From the IMG/VR virus record IMGVR_UViG_3300045911_000181, positions 1-56,720 of that record: a stretch of 56,720 bases of DNA. The stretch is one strand, 5' to 3'. The position numbers and the translations under genes were made by a program. Below the pieces are notes generated by a model. It searched no databases, was not told the origin of the DNA, and was given only the letters and a program-made list of their open reading frames with translations. The DNA is from a virus. Shown here in pieces: positions 7,362 through 14,369 of this stretch (positions within the stretch are counted from its first letter, which is position 1; the number at the start of each line of letters is the position of its first letter).

Positions 7362-8033
7362 CTACTCCTGTTCTTCTTCCAAACTACGCATCACATCTTC
7401 GAAAGGAACCAATTCGGCCCGCCCTTCTTCGACTTCTTTGATGCGCTCTTTCATTTCTGCCAGAAATTCTTCGTTCTGTTCGGGACCGCCGTGAAAGCTG
7501 ATGTCCCAATAGATCGCGTCAAGAAACTCCAACAGACTGAAAACTCTTTTTCCCGTCAGCACTTCTTCGGTCCAGTTCCGGCGGATCGTAAACTTCTCAT
7601 CGATCACCACCGGGATATGCGCCAACTGGTACATGGGTGAATACGAAACGGCCCATCTTTCCCCATTGGCATCCACTCCGATGAAGTCCGTACACAGGTT
7701 GAAATCTTTCTCTTCCTTGTGATCGAACACTTCACCGTAGGAACTCACGACCAGCTTCACTAACGGTTCATCCAGATCCTTACGCGGCTCACGGGCCTGT
7801 GCATGGAATTCATCGATTGCCCCACACCATGCATAATGTGCAACAACTTCCTTCAGAGTCGGATGTTGATCCACAATCGCAAAAATCTGGCCCAACGTCA
7901 CGCCGTCGTCGATTTGCACGCGACACCGAAGGTCGGTCAATCGAAACGGCTTTTCAACATAATCCTTCTTCTCCTTCCCGTCCCACTCATACGCCGCCAA
8001 GCGGTCGTGGTGGAACACAACGTAATCGCTCAT
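7362..8033 (-). CDS. Hypothetical protein between macro-domain and Ro60 genes
   Basis: A 223-residue acidic soluble protein with no signal peptide or membrane segment. It contains aromatic-rich strands (YVVFHHDRLAAYEWDG), a central WCGAIDEFHAQAR helix and a Glu-rich C-terminal helix. Its ATG overlaps the macro-domain stop codon (ATGA), and the Ro60 ATG lies 40 bases beyond its stop, so the three are co-transcribed and may act together. No family recognised. Confidence 0.75.
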   Translation of the reverse strand: MSDYVVFHHDRLAAYEWDGKEKKDYVEKPFRLTDLRCRVQIDDGVTLGQIFAIVDQHPTLKEVVAHYAWCGAIDEFHAQAREPRKDLDEPLVKLVVSSYGEVFDHKEEKDFNLCTDFIGVDANGERWAVSYSPMYQLAHIPVVIDEKFTIRRNWTEEVLTGKRVFSLLEFLDAIYWDISFHGGPEQNEEFLAEMKERIKEVEEGRAELVPFEDVMRSLEEEQE

Positions 8034-8470
8034 GTTGGTTCGTATATCTCCAACCCCGGCATGAAGCCAAGGGAATCCACAATCATGGGTCTAACGACAG
8101 ACCATTGAAGTCCGCCTAAGCCACAACCGATTGCCGGAATTGCAAGACTGGAAATCTCATGATCCTTGCACCAATCAGCAAGGGCCACCAGACCAGTTTC
8201 AATCCACTCTATCTGAGAGGGGTTTCGCCAGTGATCCTTGGTCGCAAAGCATGCGACCCATTTTGGCGGTGGGGTGGTGTCATGCTGAGGCAACACAAGG
8301 ATGTTGCCCGGAAAAAGCGTTTTTGGTTCAGCACAAGCATGACGATATGAATTTAGCACACCCGGAAACCGATTTGCAAACTTTTTTGCTAATCCGGCTC
8401 CCATTACACCAAAACAGTTCACCGGATTCACCCAAACTTGAGCTTGGGACCGGAACATGTCTCCCGGCAT
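8030..8470 (-). CDS. Macro-domain (ADP-ribose-binding) protein
   Basis: About 146 residues, essentially one macro domain. The substrate loop VNPVNCFGVMGAGLAKKFA carries the Asn and Gly-rich stretch, and IPAIGCGLGGLQW is the second phosphate-binding loop. Such proteins bind or hydrolyse ADP-ribose, ADP-ribose-1''-phosphate or ADP-ribosylated protein/DNA; the short form with MGAGLAKKF most resembles the phosphatase/DarG-like group. The start MPGDMFRSQ at 8470 overlaps the lipoprotein stop by one base. In a phage it might reverse host ADP-ribosylation defence or recycle RNA-repair by-products; both are inference. Confidence 0.88.
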   Translation of the reverse strand: MPGDMFRSQAQVWVNPVNCFGVMGAGLAKKFANRFPGVLNSYRHACAEPKTLFPGNILVLPQHDTTPPPKWVACFATKDHWRNPSQIEWIETGLVALADWCKDHEISSLAIPAIGCGLGGLQWSVVRPMIVDSLGFMPGLEIYEPT

Positions 8471-8889
8471 CACTCTAACGCCTTCAACTGTTTCAACAAC
8501 TCTTGCCGCTTCCGTTCCTTGTCGTCCGCCGGGCGCACCGGCACCGTGAGCACGCGGAAGTCCGTGACCCACACACCGGCGTCGCCACTACACAAGCCAC
8601 TGAAGTTCGACTTGGTGTAGGTGACTTCAATTTCCTGCTGGCCTTCCATCACTTCCAGCAACCGCTTATACAACGCTTCATCTTTCACGCTGAAGTGAAA
8701 TGCCGTTCCGTTGACACCACTGCCGCCATTGAAGCCGCCCCGGACCAGTTCACCTTCGTAGGTGTCACAGATCATTCCGTACTGGCCCATCTTGACGACT
8801 TGACCGATCTTCTTTCCATCACCGCTCTTGATGCCGTATCCACAGCCGACCAAGAACAATCCCATCACCGCAACAATGAAGTATCGCAT
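8470..8889 (-). CDS. Predicted lipoprotein
   Basis: A 139-residue protein with a type II signal peptide: MRYFIVAVMGLFLVGCG, lipobox LVGC, predicted lipidated Cys at position 16. The mature part is beta-rich (GQYGMICDTYEGELVRGG, HFSVKDEALYKRLLEVMEG) and ends in a charged helix. It probably resides in the host envelope during infection, for example for exclusion or lysis control. First gene of the leftward lipoprotein/macro/unknown/Ro60 unit; GAGG lies immediately before the ATG. Confidence 0.75.
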   Translation of the reverse strand: MRYFIVAVMGLFLVGCGYGIKSGDGKKIGQVVKMGQYGMICDTYEGELVRGGFNGGSGVNGTAFHFSVKDEALYKRLLEVMEGQQEIEVTYTKSNFSGLCSGDAGVWVTDFRVLTVPVRPADDKERKRQELLKQLKALE

Positions 8890-8919
8890 ACCTCATTGTC
8901 CATCCACTACCATACACGC

Positions 8920-8957
8920 AAAAACAGAAACGCCCCGGCGGAACTCACCGGGGCGTT
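8920..8957 (-). terminator. Intrinsic terminator
   Basis: On the minus strand AACGCCCCGG pairs with CCGGGGCGTT (ten base pairs) around a nine-base loop, followed by a T-rich run. It ends the unit carrying the vWA and proline-rich genes. Confidence 0.88.
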
Positions 8958-8985
8958 CGTTTGCCGGGAACCAGTCCCGACCGCT

Positions 8986-9348
8986 TCACTTCGTTGTCGT
9001 CGTTGTGATGAAACCCGAAGTGGCTGGAGTATTTGTGCCAGTCGTCGTACCAATGATTTGGTTCGGCTCACACAAAGTCCAACGCTCCCATTTGTTCCAA
9101 GGGAAATATGGCTTCCACGGAATCGGCTGAACCGGCACCGGCACAGCGACCGGCGGCACCGGCACAGCGACCGGCGGCACCGGCACAAACTGTACTTTGT
9201 TTTTCCCCTTGACTTCCACGATCTTGATCTTCTCAACAACCTTCTGTTTGACTTGCACCTTGACGGTGTTCGTCTCTTGGTCGAAGAAAACCTGTGCGTC
9301 GCTTGCGCCTTCGATCTGAATCTTCAATCCGTTGATGGTGACTTCCAT
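8986..9348 (-). CDS. Proline/valine-rich hypothetical protein
   Basis: A 120-residue protein with a beta-type N-terminus (MEVTINGLKIQIEGASDAQV), a Lys/Val-rich stretch, a PV-rich repeat (VPVPPVAVPVPPVA) and a Thr-rich tail. The repeat reflects a tandem 21-base DNA repeat. Its ATG follows the stop of the vWA gene without a gap, so the two are co-translated and may form one complex or structure. No family recognised. Confidence 0.65.
   Translation of the reverse strand: MEVTINGLKIQIEGASDAQVFFDQETNTVKVQVKQKVVEKIKIVEVKGKNKVQFVPVPPVAVPVPPVAVPVPVQPIPWKPYFPWNKWERWTLCEPNQIIGTTTGTNTPATSGFITTTTTK
9126..9187. repeat. Short tandem repeat inside proline-rich gene
   Basis: Two adjacent copies of the 21-base unit CGGCGGCACCGGCACAGCGAC plus flanking partial copies, encoding the alternating V-P repeat on the minus strand. 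Prone to slippage, so the copy number may vary. Confidence 0.8.
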
Positions 9349-10026
9349 TTACTTCCTCCGACCATTGACACCGCCGCCGGTAGTCGTCGTGAACGACACG
9401 TTATTCAATGCAGCTTCGTCCACGTCCGCCGTCAGATTCACCGAACGCTCGAACCCGGACAGGCCCTTTGACACATTCGACGTATAGGTCCCACGGATCG
9501 CACTGGTCGCATACATCGCGCCCGCCGTGTTCGCCGATGCATAGTTCACCGAATTCGCGATGTTGATGCTGGATGCAGCCGCCGCCGCGTCCATATCCGC
9601 GCCGAAATAGGTGAAGCCCCATCCTTGCTTCTGCCGGATGTCAATCAATGCCTTGATCGCTTCATGGCTGAAATTCTTCGAAGAGTTCTCCGCGCCGTCC
9701 GTGAAAATGTACACAAGGACATTCTGTTCGCCCTCTTCCGCCGTGTCAATCCGCATGCCGACCGCATCGTACAGCGCGGTCATGCCATTCGGCTTATAGT
9801 CGGCTGTCCCGATTTCCTTGACTTCACTTAGCGGCTTGTTGGCGAACACCACCGTTGCTTCGGAAGAAAACTTGGTGAGACTGACCGTGTACTCAACGTC
9901 CTTGGTCTTCTCTTCCTTCCGCATTTCCTGAATCTGTTCGTTGAATCCATTGATGACAGTCTTCTGTTGACCTTCCATCGAACCGGACTCATCCAAGATA
10001 AACTCAACTCTGATCTTGTTCTTCAT
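9349..10026 (-). CDS. von Willebrand factor A domain protein
   Basis: About 225 residues and essentially one vWA domain: FILDESGSMEG gives the MIDAS DxSxS, NGMTALYDAV the conserved Thr, and IFTDGAEN the conserved Asp. The C-terminal part is Ala/Ser/Asn-rich. vWA domains bind protein partners through a metal. AGGAG lies upstream of the ATG at 10026. It is followed directly by the proline-rich gene and is one of three vWA proteins in the window. Role unknown. Confidence 0.88.
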   Translation of the reverse strand: MKNKIRVEFILDESGSMEGQQKTVINGFNEQIQEMRKEEKTKDVEYTVSLTKFSSEATVVFANKPLSEVKEIGTADYKPNGMTALYDAVGMRIDTAEEGEQNVLVYIFTDGAENSSKNFSHEAIKALIDIRQKQGWGFTYFGADMDAAAAASSINIANSVNYASANTAGAMYATSAIRGTYTSNVSKGLSGFERSVNLTADVDEAALNNVSFTTTTGGGVNGRRK

Positions 10027-10058
10027 TCTCCTTCCTTGGGTGCCCATGCCACCCTATG

Positions 10059-10238
10059 TTATGTAGACTGTCCACCGGCGGTCTTCGTGCGCAAAGTGGG
10101 ATTATTTTCCAACTTTTCACGCAGCCGCCGGGCGGCGTCCAACTTGAGGAAGGCAATTTCATAGTTGCCGTTCTTCTTGGCGGACTCCGCTTCGAGTTCA
10201 CACCGGTCAATTTCAGCTTGAATCAAATCACGATCCAT
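10059..10238 (-). CDS. Small coiled-coil hypothetical protein
   Basis: About 59 residues (MDRDLIQAEIDRCELEAES), nearly all helical and charged, with heptad hydrophobics. GGGAG lies upstream; an ATG two codons earlier (10244) is an alternative start. It sits between unknown genes in the leftward unit. No function recognised. Confidence 0.55.
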   Translation of the reverse strand: MDRDLIQAEIDRCELEAESAKKNGNYEIAFLKLDAARRLREKLENNPTLRTKTAGGQST

Positions 10239-10267
10239 GACCATCTCCCAAACCCCTGAAATGAACT

Positions 10268-10672
10268 TTAACTACTGGTGGTGCTGACTTCGGAAAACGA
10301 GTTCGGCGGTGTGTGATCGAAGTCGTAGTCCGTAACCTCATCATGCGCAAACATCGCCATCCGGTAGTGGTGACGATCCTTGTGCATGATGATGCGAATG
10401 ATGATATTGTCGTCGCTGAAATTCGGCAAACAGTCTACAAGGAACCCGTCCACAATTTCCTTTTGCTTCGCCAGATTCAATACCGACGTGAGCGGTGTCT
10501 TGAGATCAGAGCATGAAAAGGAATTGGTGAACCAACCAAGTTGAGCCGCCCGTTGAACCACTCCGAAGAGAGTGTCCCGCAATCCGTTTAAGTCATTGAA
10601 CTCTGACGGAATTGACCACAACTCTTCGGGATCAGCACCCACAACAACATCATTTGATAATCGAAAAGCCAT
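10268..10672 (-). CDS. Hypothetical protein
   Basis: A 134-residue soluble protein (MAFRLSNDVVVGADPEELW). The centre contains NIIIRIIMHKDRHHYRMAMFAHDE, a His-rich beta region. No recognised motif, signal peptide or membrane segment. Base composition and spacing fit the neighbouring leftward genes, so it is probably real. Confidence 0.55.
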   Translation of the reverse strand: MAFRLSNDVVVGADPEELWSIPSEFNDLNGLRDTLFGVVQRAAQLGWFTNSFSCSDLKTPLTSVLNLAKQKEIVDGFLVDCLPNFSDDNIIIRIIMHKDRHHYRMAMFAHDEVTDYDFDHTPPNSFSEVSTTSS

Positions 10673-10696
10673 TGACTCCCTTCATCGTAGCGTGGC

Positions 10697-10903
10697 CTAT
10701 CCCACGCGAAAACTGATAACCTTTCCCTCTTGTACCGTGAAGGTCACACGGTTTTGTTTCACATCATTGGTTAGCGGGACCGGCATACCGGGTTGCACCA
10801 CGCGCACTTCCATTCCTAGTTGTGTCGCTTTTGCGGTGGCTTCCGTGATCGGCTGGCCCATGAAATTCTGTTTGACGGCAATCGCCAAGGCTTCATTCAG
10901 CAT
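10697..10903 (-). CDS. Putative peptidase inhibitor I78-family protein
   Basis: A 68-residue protein. The C-terminal half reads EVRVVQPGMPV, then QNRVTFTVQEGKVISFRVG, matching the I78/potato-inhibitor-I pattern of a reactive-loop strand, R.N/R.T strand and a closing glycine. Such inhibitors block serine proteases. No signal peptide is present, so the target would be intracellular, or the protein is released on lysis. Its start overlaps the end of the membrane-protein gene by 11 bases. The match is by pattern only. Confidence 0.5.
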   Translation of the reverse strand: MLNEALAIAVKQNFMGQPITEATAKATQLGMEVRVVQPGMPVPLTNDVKQNRVTFTVQEGKVISFRVG

Positions 10904-11141
10904 TTTCTTCCTCTTCGTTTTCTTCTTCTGGTTCCCGGCTGAGCCAAAGAACTACCACCACACTGATGAATACGAATGATCCTGACCATGCTGCAATCAC
11001 CACAACAGGATTCAATGCGAACGTGTGGAACGACCAGCGGACAGCAACAAAGAGTCCGGTGAGTAGCAGGATCAGTAGATTGATGCCACCAAAGACGGCA
11101 ACGTATTCAGCAATGCGTGAACGGATTTTTTCGGCTTGCAC
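10893..11141 (-). CDS. Small membrane protein (two predicted TM helices)
   Basis: Eighty-two residues from a GTG start. Hydrophobic segments lie near 15-33 (VFGGINLLILLLTGLFVAV) and 45-65 (VVVIAAWSGSFVFISVVVVLW), followed by a very acidic tail (EPEEENEEEENAE), probably cytoplasmic. First gene of the leftward unit, with the structured non-coding region immediately upstream. No family recognised. Confidence 0.55.
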   Translation of the reverse strand: MQAEKIRSRIAEYVAVFGGINLLILLLTGLFVAVRWSFHTFALNPVVVIAAWSGSFVFISVVVVLWLSREPEEENEEEENAE

Positions 11142-11625
11142 GTGATGAATTTAGACACGCCAGAAGACGGCATCCCAATCATATTCAGTCTGTTGTGCAA
11201 TGCTCGGTTCGGTGGATATGGAATCTACCTAGCGCGGGCTACTCCGCTAAGTCGATTCCCTATCGCGTCTGTCGTGCTTCGGACAGGCGGTCGCCCTTGA
11301 TCTTGGTGGTCGCTACCAGTGGTTCTCTATCGGTGGCTCCGGGGTCATACCGCATTTTTCCAAGCATCCCCATTGAAGGGGTCAGGTATGGGTCCGGTGA
11401 CTGACGACACTCCACACGCCGCTCTACATGGTCTGTCACGGGTATTCCCGTCGTTTGCCAAAAGCCATGCAGCCGGGTCAATTCCCGACGAACTGCGGTC
11501 CTACGTGCCGGGCACCTTTCGGTGCCGATATCCTGATTAGGCTTGGGGTGACTGAGAACGTCTTGATCGCCTGATACCTATATAGCATAGAGGTTCGATG
11601 TTCAGAACCTAAAACGGCGAAGTCC
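11142..11625. other. 484-base hairpin-rich region without a convincing gene
   Basis: No frame here has the codon use of its neighbours. Two short plus-strand frames are open (11145-11300, MNLDTPEDGIPI; 11319-11540) but lack ribosome sites and resemble nothing recognised. There are many perfect or near-perfect hairpins: GGTGGAT/ATCTACC (about 11212), CGTCTGTC/GACAGGCG (about 11267), CCCC/GGGG, ACGGG/CCCGT, CGGG/CCCG inside GCAG/CTGC, and GGCACC-TTTC-GGTGCC (about 11511). It may be a structured RNA, a replication or packaging site, or a decayed gene. It lies between divergent gene blocks. Near the right end is CTATATAG, possibly part of a promoter. Confidence 0.45.
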
Positions 11626-11958
11626 ATGAAAACATTCCAAAGATTCCTTCGAGAGTCCTACGAACTCTTGCCCGGCACCCTCTTGCTGATCGTTCAAGGT
11701 GGCGGGTTCAACCGTCGTATCCAGTATGGCGTAACGACGGGGCGGGTGGTTTCGTCAAGCCCGGCGACATCATCCAAAACCATTTGCAATTGGATGGTCT
11801 GCCCGGCGGCTCAGTGATTGAATCCACGTTGTCGGGTGCGGACGGCCAGTACAAAAAGACGGATTCGTTCAAATGGACCAAGGTCGGATCACCGACCGGC
11901 ACGAAATTTGACTCGTTTCACTTTGACACATCGCTTAAATACAAGTGGGTCAAATAAT
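11626..11958 (+). pseudogene. Capsid-targeting-like N-terminus gene, split by a frameshift
   Basis: Frame 1 starts MKTFQRFLRESYELLPGTLL, like the capsid-targeting peptide of T4 internal proteins, but drifts into unnatural sequence and stops at 11817. From about 11730 the -1 frame carries well-formed protein (NDGAGGFVKPGDIIQNHLQ through DTSLKYKWVK) ending at 11958, three bases before the next gene. A single-base indel near 11725-11735, or recoding there, would join them into about 110 residues. No classic slippery heptamer is seen. The combined protein has no recognised family and may be packaged in the capsid. Confidence 0.65.
11934..11941 (+). promoter_or_regulatory. Possible late promoter before tail-tube-like gene
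   Basis: CTTAAATA, matching the TAAATA core, 19 bases upstream of the ATG at 11961. It lies inside the end of the preceding gene. This one would leave a short leader. Confidence 0.4.
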
Positions 11959-11960
11959 CT

Positions 11961-12515
11961 ATGCCAATGGACAGCACCGCCGAACAACTGATCGGCATCA
12001 TCAAGCGTCAGCCGTCGAATCCGAATTTCCTGAACGCGCACCGGTTCCGCATGGTGCTTCATCGCACGCCGTCGATGATCTATTTCATGCAAGAAGTCAA
12101 TCTGCCGGGGATCAGCACTGGCGCGCCGATTCAGCCTACACCGTTCGTTGATATCCCTCATCATGGCGATAAGTTGGTGTTCGAAGATTTGACGGTCAGT
12201 TTCGCGGTGGATGAGGACATGAAGAACTACCGGGAAATCCAACAGTGGTTGTACGGATTGACTTTCCCGCAAAGTTTCGAACAGCACGCCAATTTGGTGC
12301 AAGGCATGCATAACCGGTATTCCGACATTTTGCTGGTGATTCTCAACAGCAACTATAATCCGCAACACTATGTCATGTTTCGGCAAGCGTGGCCGTCTTC
12401 GCTTGGATCAATCCAGTTCAACAGCAAGGATCAGGATGTGGTGGTCCAGCCGGTGTCGGTGACGTTCAAGTATGCGTTTTATGAATTTTTGGATATCGGT
12501 GACGTGTCATCATAG
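11961..12515 (+). CDS. Tail-tube-fold protein (T4 gp19/gp54-like)
   Basis: A 184-residue protein. NPNFLNAHRFRMVLHRTPS followed by FMQEVNLPGI and a central LVFEDLTVSFAVDEDMKNYRE fits the phage tail-tube/initiator fold: an N-terminal strand, an 'LPG' turn, then a conserved strand-helix (DLTVSF...Y..IQ.WL). T4 has two members, gp19 (tube) and gp54 (tube initiator). The length is nearer gp19, but which one this is cannot be decided. A second similar protein is encoded at 16766. It starts three bases after the split gene upstream. Confidence 0.6.
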   Translation: MPMDSTAEQLIGIIKRQPSNPNFLNAHRFRMVLHRTPSMIYFMQEVNLPGISTGAPIQPTPFVDIPHHGDKLVFEDLTVSFAVDEDMKNYREIQQWLYGLTFPQSFEQHANLVQGMHNRYSDILLVILNSNYNPQHYVMFRQAWPSSLGSIQFNSKDQDVVVQPVSVTFKYAFYEFLDIGDVSS

Positions 12516-12548
12516 CTCCTAAGTGATTCACTCACGAAAGGACAACTC

Positions 12549-13127
12549 ATGCTCGAAACAATGCTGGCTCTAACGGGCCTTGCGTTCTGGACGGTTGCGA
12601 TTGGCACCGTCATCTTCTGTCTCATCATCATGGCCTTGGTGGAATTCAATCGGCCATTTTGGGCGACATTTCTGGTGATTTTGACGACTACCGTATTCGT
12701 CTATGCGACGAAATATCCGTTGTGGGATGAAGTGCGGAACAACCCGCTCCTACTGTTCTACTGGACAGCCGGGTTCTTGTTAGCCGGGGCCGGGTGGTCA
12801 CTGTTCAAGTGGTGGCGTCATGTGGATCGCGTTGTGAAAAGTTGGGCGAAGCGCGGCTACACAGATGACCTCCGCAAGCTCGAAAAGATCAAGGCCGCTT
12901 CTTCGGATTCGTCTGTTGATCTGCCATATGAGATTGATCCGGGACATAACAAGGATCGGTTCTTCGGCTGGATTGTCTACTGGCCCTTTTCTCTGGTCTG
13001 GACTCTGTTAGATGATCCGCTTCGGGCGGCGTTCGAGTTCATGTACGACCAGTTTGGTCAGTTCTACACGAAGATCGCGCAGCGGGTGGCCCGCCGGATC
13101 GCTTCGACCGTGAAGATCCCATCCTAA
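12549..13127 (+). CDS. Multi-pass membrane protein
   Basis: A 192-residue protein. Three hydrophobic segments lie in the first 90 residues (about 5-33, 38-55 and 66-86), then a charged loop with KWWRHVDRVVKSWAKRG and a fourth amphipathic, Trp-rich segment (FFGWIVYWPFSLVWTLL) near 145. The tail is basic. GAAAGG precedes the ATG. It sits between a tail gene and uvsY. No family recognised; an inner-membrane location is likely. Confidence 0.65.
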   Translation: MLETMLALTGLAFWTVAIGTVIFCLIIMALVEFNRPFWATFLVILTTTVFVYATKYPLWDEVRNNPLLLFYWTAGFLLAGAGWSLFKWWRHVDRVVKSWAKRGYTDDLRKLEKIKAASSDSSVDLPYEIDPGHNKDRFFGWIVYWPFSLVWTLLDDPLRAAFEFMYDQFGQFYTKIAQRVARRIASTVKIPS

Positions 13128-13135
13128 ACAGCATC

Positions 13136-13606
13136 ATGGTACTGGAAGACTACGCGGCTCTGGCAGACAAAGAGCTTCGGATCGATGTGACGCGGCTGGT
13201 CGAAGAGGCCGCGTCCATCGCTTATCTCCACGGTCGGTGGATGAAGTTCTACGAAGAAGAGAGGAGGCAGTTCCGCCGCATGAAGCGCGAAGTCGCCAAG
13301 ATGTACACGAAGCGCTTCAACTTCTATCGCGGCACCGGCGACCCGGATGACTTCCCGAATGAACGTCCGCCCGATCTGATCCTTGACACTTCGATGAAAA
13401 CCGGTACGAAGAAACGTAGTCACACGCCGGTCAATGTCGTCGAAATGTACATGGAATCCGACGATTTGTATCAGGACATGAAAGACAAACTGGACGATCA
13501 GGAAATCCTTCTGGACTATCTCGAACAATGTCTGAAGGGCATCGCTTTCCGCCGGAACCAGATCGACACCATCAACGAAACCCGCAAGTTCGAGTTTGGA
13601 AGGTGA
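13136..13606 (+). CDS. uvsY: UvsY recombination mediator
   Basis: A 156-residue protein (T4 UvsY is 137). Shared features are DVTRLVEEAASIAYLHGRW near residues 17-35, RFNFYRGTGDPDDFP near 60-75 (T4: DYYSGRGDGDEF), and a C-terminal oligomerisation helix ending in RKFEFGR. UvsY displaces single-strand-binding protein and loads UvsX recombinase onto DNA. UvsX and UvsW are also encoded in this window. Overlap-free spacing to the next gene (one base) indicates co-transcription. Confidence 0.9.
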   Translation: MVLEDYAALADKELRIDVTRLVEEAASIAYLHGRWMKFYEEERRQFRRMKREVAKMYTKRFNFYRGTGDPDDFPNERPPDLILDTSMKTGTKKRSHTPVNVVEMYMESDDLYQDMKDKLDDQEILLDYLEQCLKGIAFRRNQIDTINETRKFEFGR

Positions 13607-13607
13607 C

Positions 13608-13862
13608 ATGGACAAGATCGTGTTGAAAATGCATGATGGCACCGAATATACAGCCGAACAAGCCATCGCATTTCTGGACCCGGAAAAGGTCTATCGGATG
13701 GGTATTTTCGGCAATCAGCAAGTCGTGATCGAAATGAAAGACGGCACACGTTACTTCCCGATCAGCGGCCTGATGCATGAAATTTTGCTCGAAGAGATCA
13801 TGGCCGAAATCGAAACGGAAGCGCTCAATTCCGCGCCGCCAATTACTCCGGTGATCCAATGA
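13608..13862 (+). CDS. Hypothetical protein
   Basis: Eighty-four residues from the ATG at 13608, preceded by GGAAGG. Two beta-type repeats are visible (IVLKMHDGTEYTAEQA and VVIEMKDGTRYFPISG), suggesting a duplicated beta unit, followed by an acidic helix. It lies between uvsY and a small gene and overlaps the latter by ATGA. Function unknown. Confidence 0.6.
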   Translation: MDKIVLKMHDGTEYTAEQAIAFLDPEKVYRMGIFGNQQVVIEMKDGTRYFPISGLMHEILLEEIMAEIETEALNSAPPITPVIQ

Positions 13863-14032
13863 GTGCGTTCTACTTCCATTACAACAAACCGGCGTCGCAG
13901 AAAGCTGGCAAGGTTCAAGTGAGCCTTCACTACAAAGACACTTGCCATGTGATCGATAACATTGATGCCCGCGCACGGGCACACGACAGAGGAACGCCCA
14001 CATGTCCCGGCGGGTCATCTTATCGAAATTGA
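13859..14032 (+). pseudogene. Small 'HYNKPAS'-type phage protein, probably frameshifted
   Basis: Opens MSAFYFHYNKPASQKAGK and HYKDTCHVIDNI, which match, from memory, a common short phage protein with the HYNKPAS motif. After DNID the frame becomes unnatural (ARARAHDRG) and stops at 14032. Family-like sequence appears in other frames just downstream (CPRTGTRQRN; then PHVPAGHLIEIEP). At least one base seems lost or gained near 13957. It could be a sequencing error or a recent mutation. Confidence 0.5.
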
Positions 14033-14058
14033 ACCGGTAGACCGGATCTTGGTAGCTT

Positions 14059-14325
14059 ATGAAGAAACTCTTGATCGTTCCTTTTCTGTTGTTGGCTGGA
14101 TGTTCGCAAACTGAGCCGGAAAAAACACTGGCTACGTCCAATCCACAGTTCGAAGTGGATGTCATCGGTAAGGTGGATGGATGCACAATCTACCGGTTCC
14201 GCGATTCGGGTAGACCGCATTACTTTGTGAAGTGCGCTGACGGGGCGGCACAGACGATGACGAATCAGAATTGTGGGAAGAACTGTCAGTATCAGGATCA
14301 CATTCCGACCGTAACCACGCGCTAG
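14059..14325 (+). CDS. Small predicted lipoprotein
   Basis: Eighty-eight residues with a type II signal peptide, MKKLLIVPFLLLAGCS; the lipobox LAGC predicts lipidation at Cys15. The mature part has the pattern VDGCTIYRFRDSGRPHYFVKC, like the short DUF4884-type lipoproteins seen in phages and bacteria. It presumably sits in the host envelope. It is followed by 44 bases to uvsW. Confidence 0.7.
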   Translation: MKKLLIVPFLLLAGCSQTEPEKTLATSNPQFEVDVIGKVDGCTIYRFRDSGRPHYFVKCADGAAQTMTNQNCGKNCQYQDHIPTVTTR

Positions 14326-14356
14326 ATCCGCGCATCTAGTGCTCAAAATGGCCGCG

Positions 14357-14364
14357 TATAAACA
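14357..14364 (+). promoter_or_regulatory. Possible late promoter before uvsW
   Basis: TATAAACA differs from the T4 late consensus by one base and lies five bases before the GTG start of uvsW, the same geometry as the other late promoters here. T4 uvsW is itself expressed late. Confidence 0.5.
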
Positions 14365-14369
14365 CATGC

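Noticed and set aside
5883-7640. A 585-residue open frame on the plus strand
   Set aside because: It lies antisense to the Ro60 gene and the end of the next gene; its Arg/His-rich composition is that of a mirror frame, with no start signal.
9126-9187. Tandem repeat as a possible CRISPR or iteron
   Set aside because: The 21-base units are contiguous, in frame and encode a V-P repeat.
11450-11530. A tRNA or tmRNA (GGGTCAATTCCCG resembles a T-arm)
   Set aside because: No acceptor stem, D-arm or anticodon arm could be fitted and there is no CCA end.
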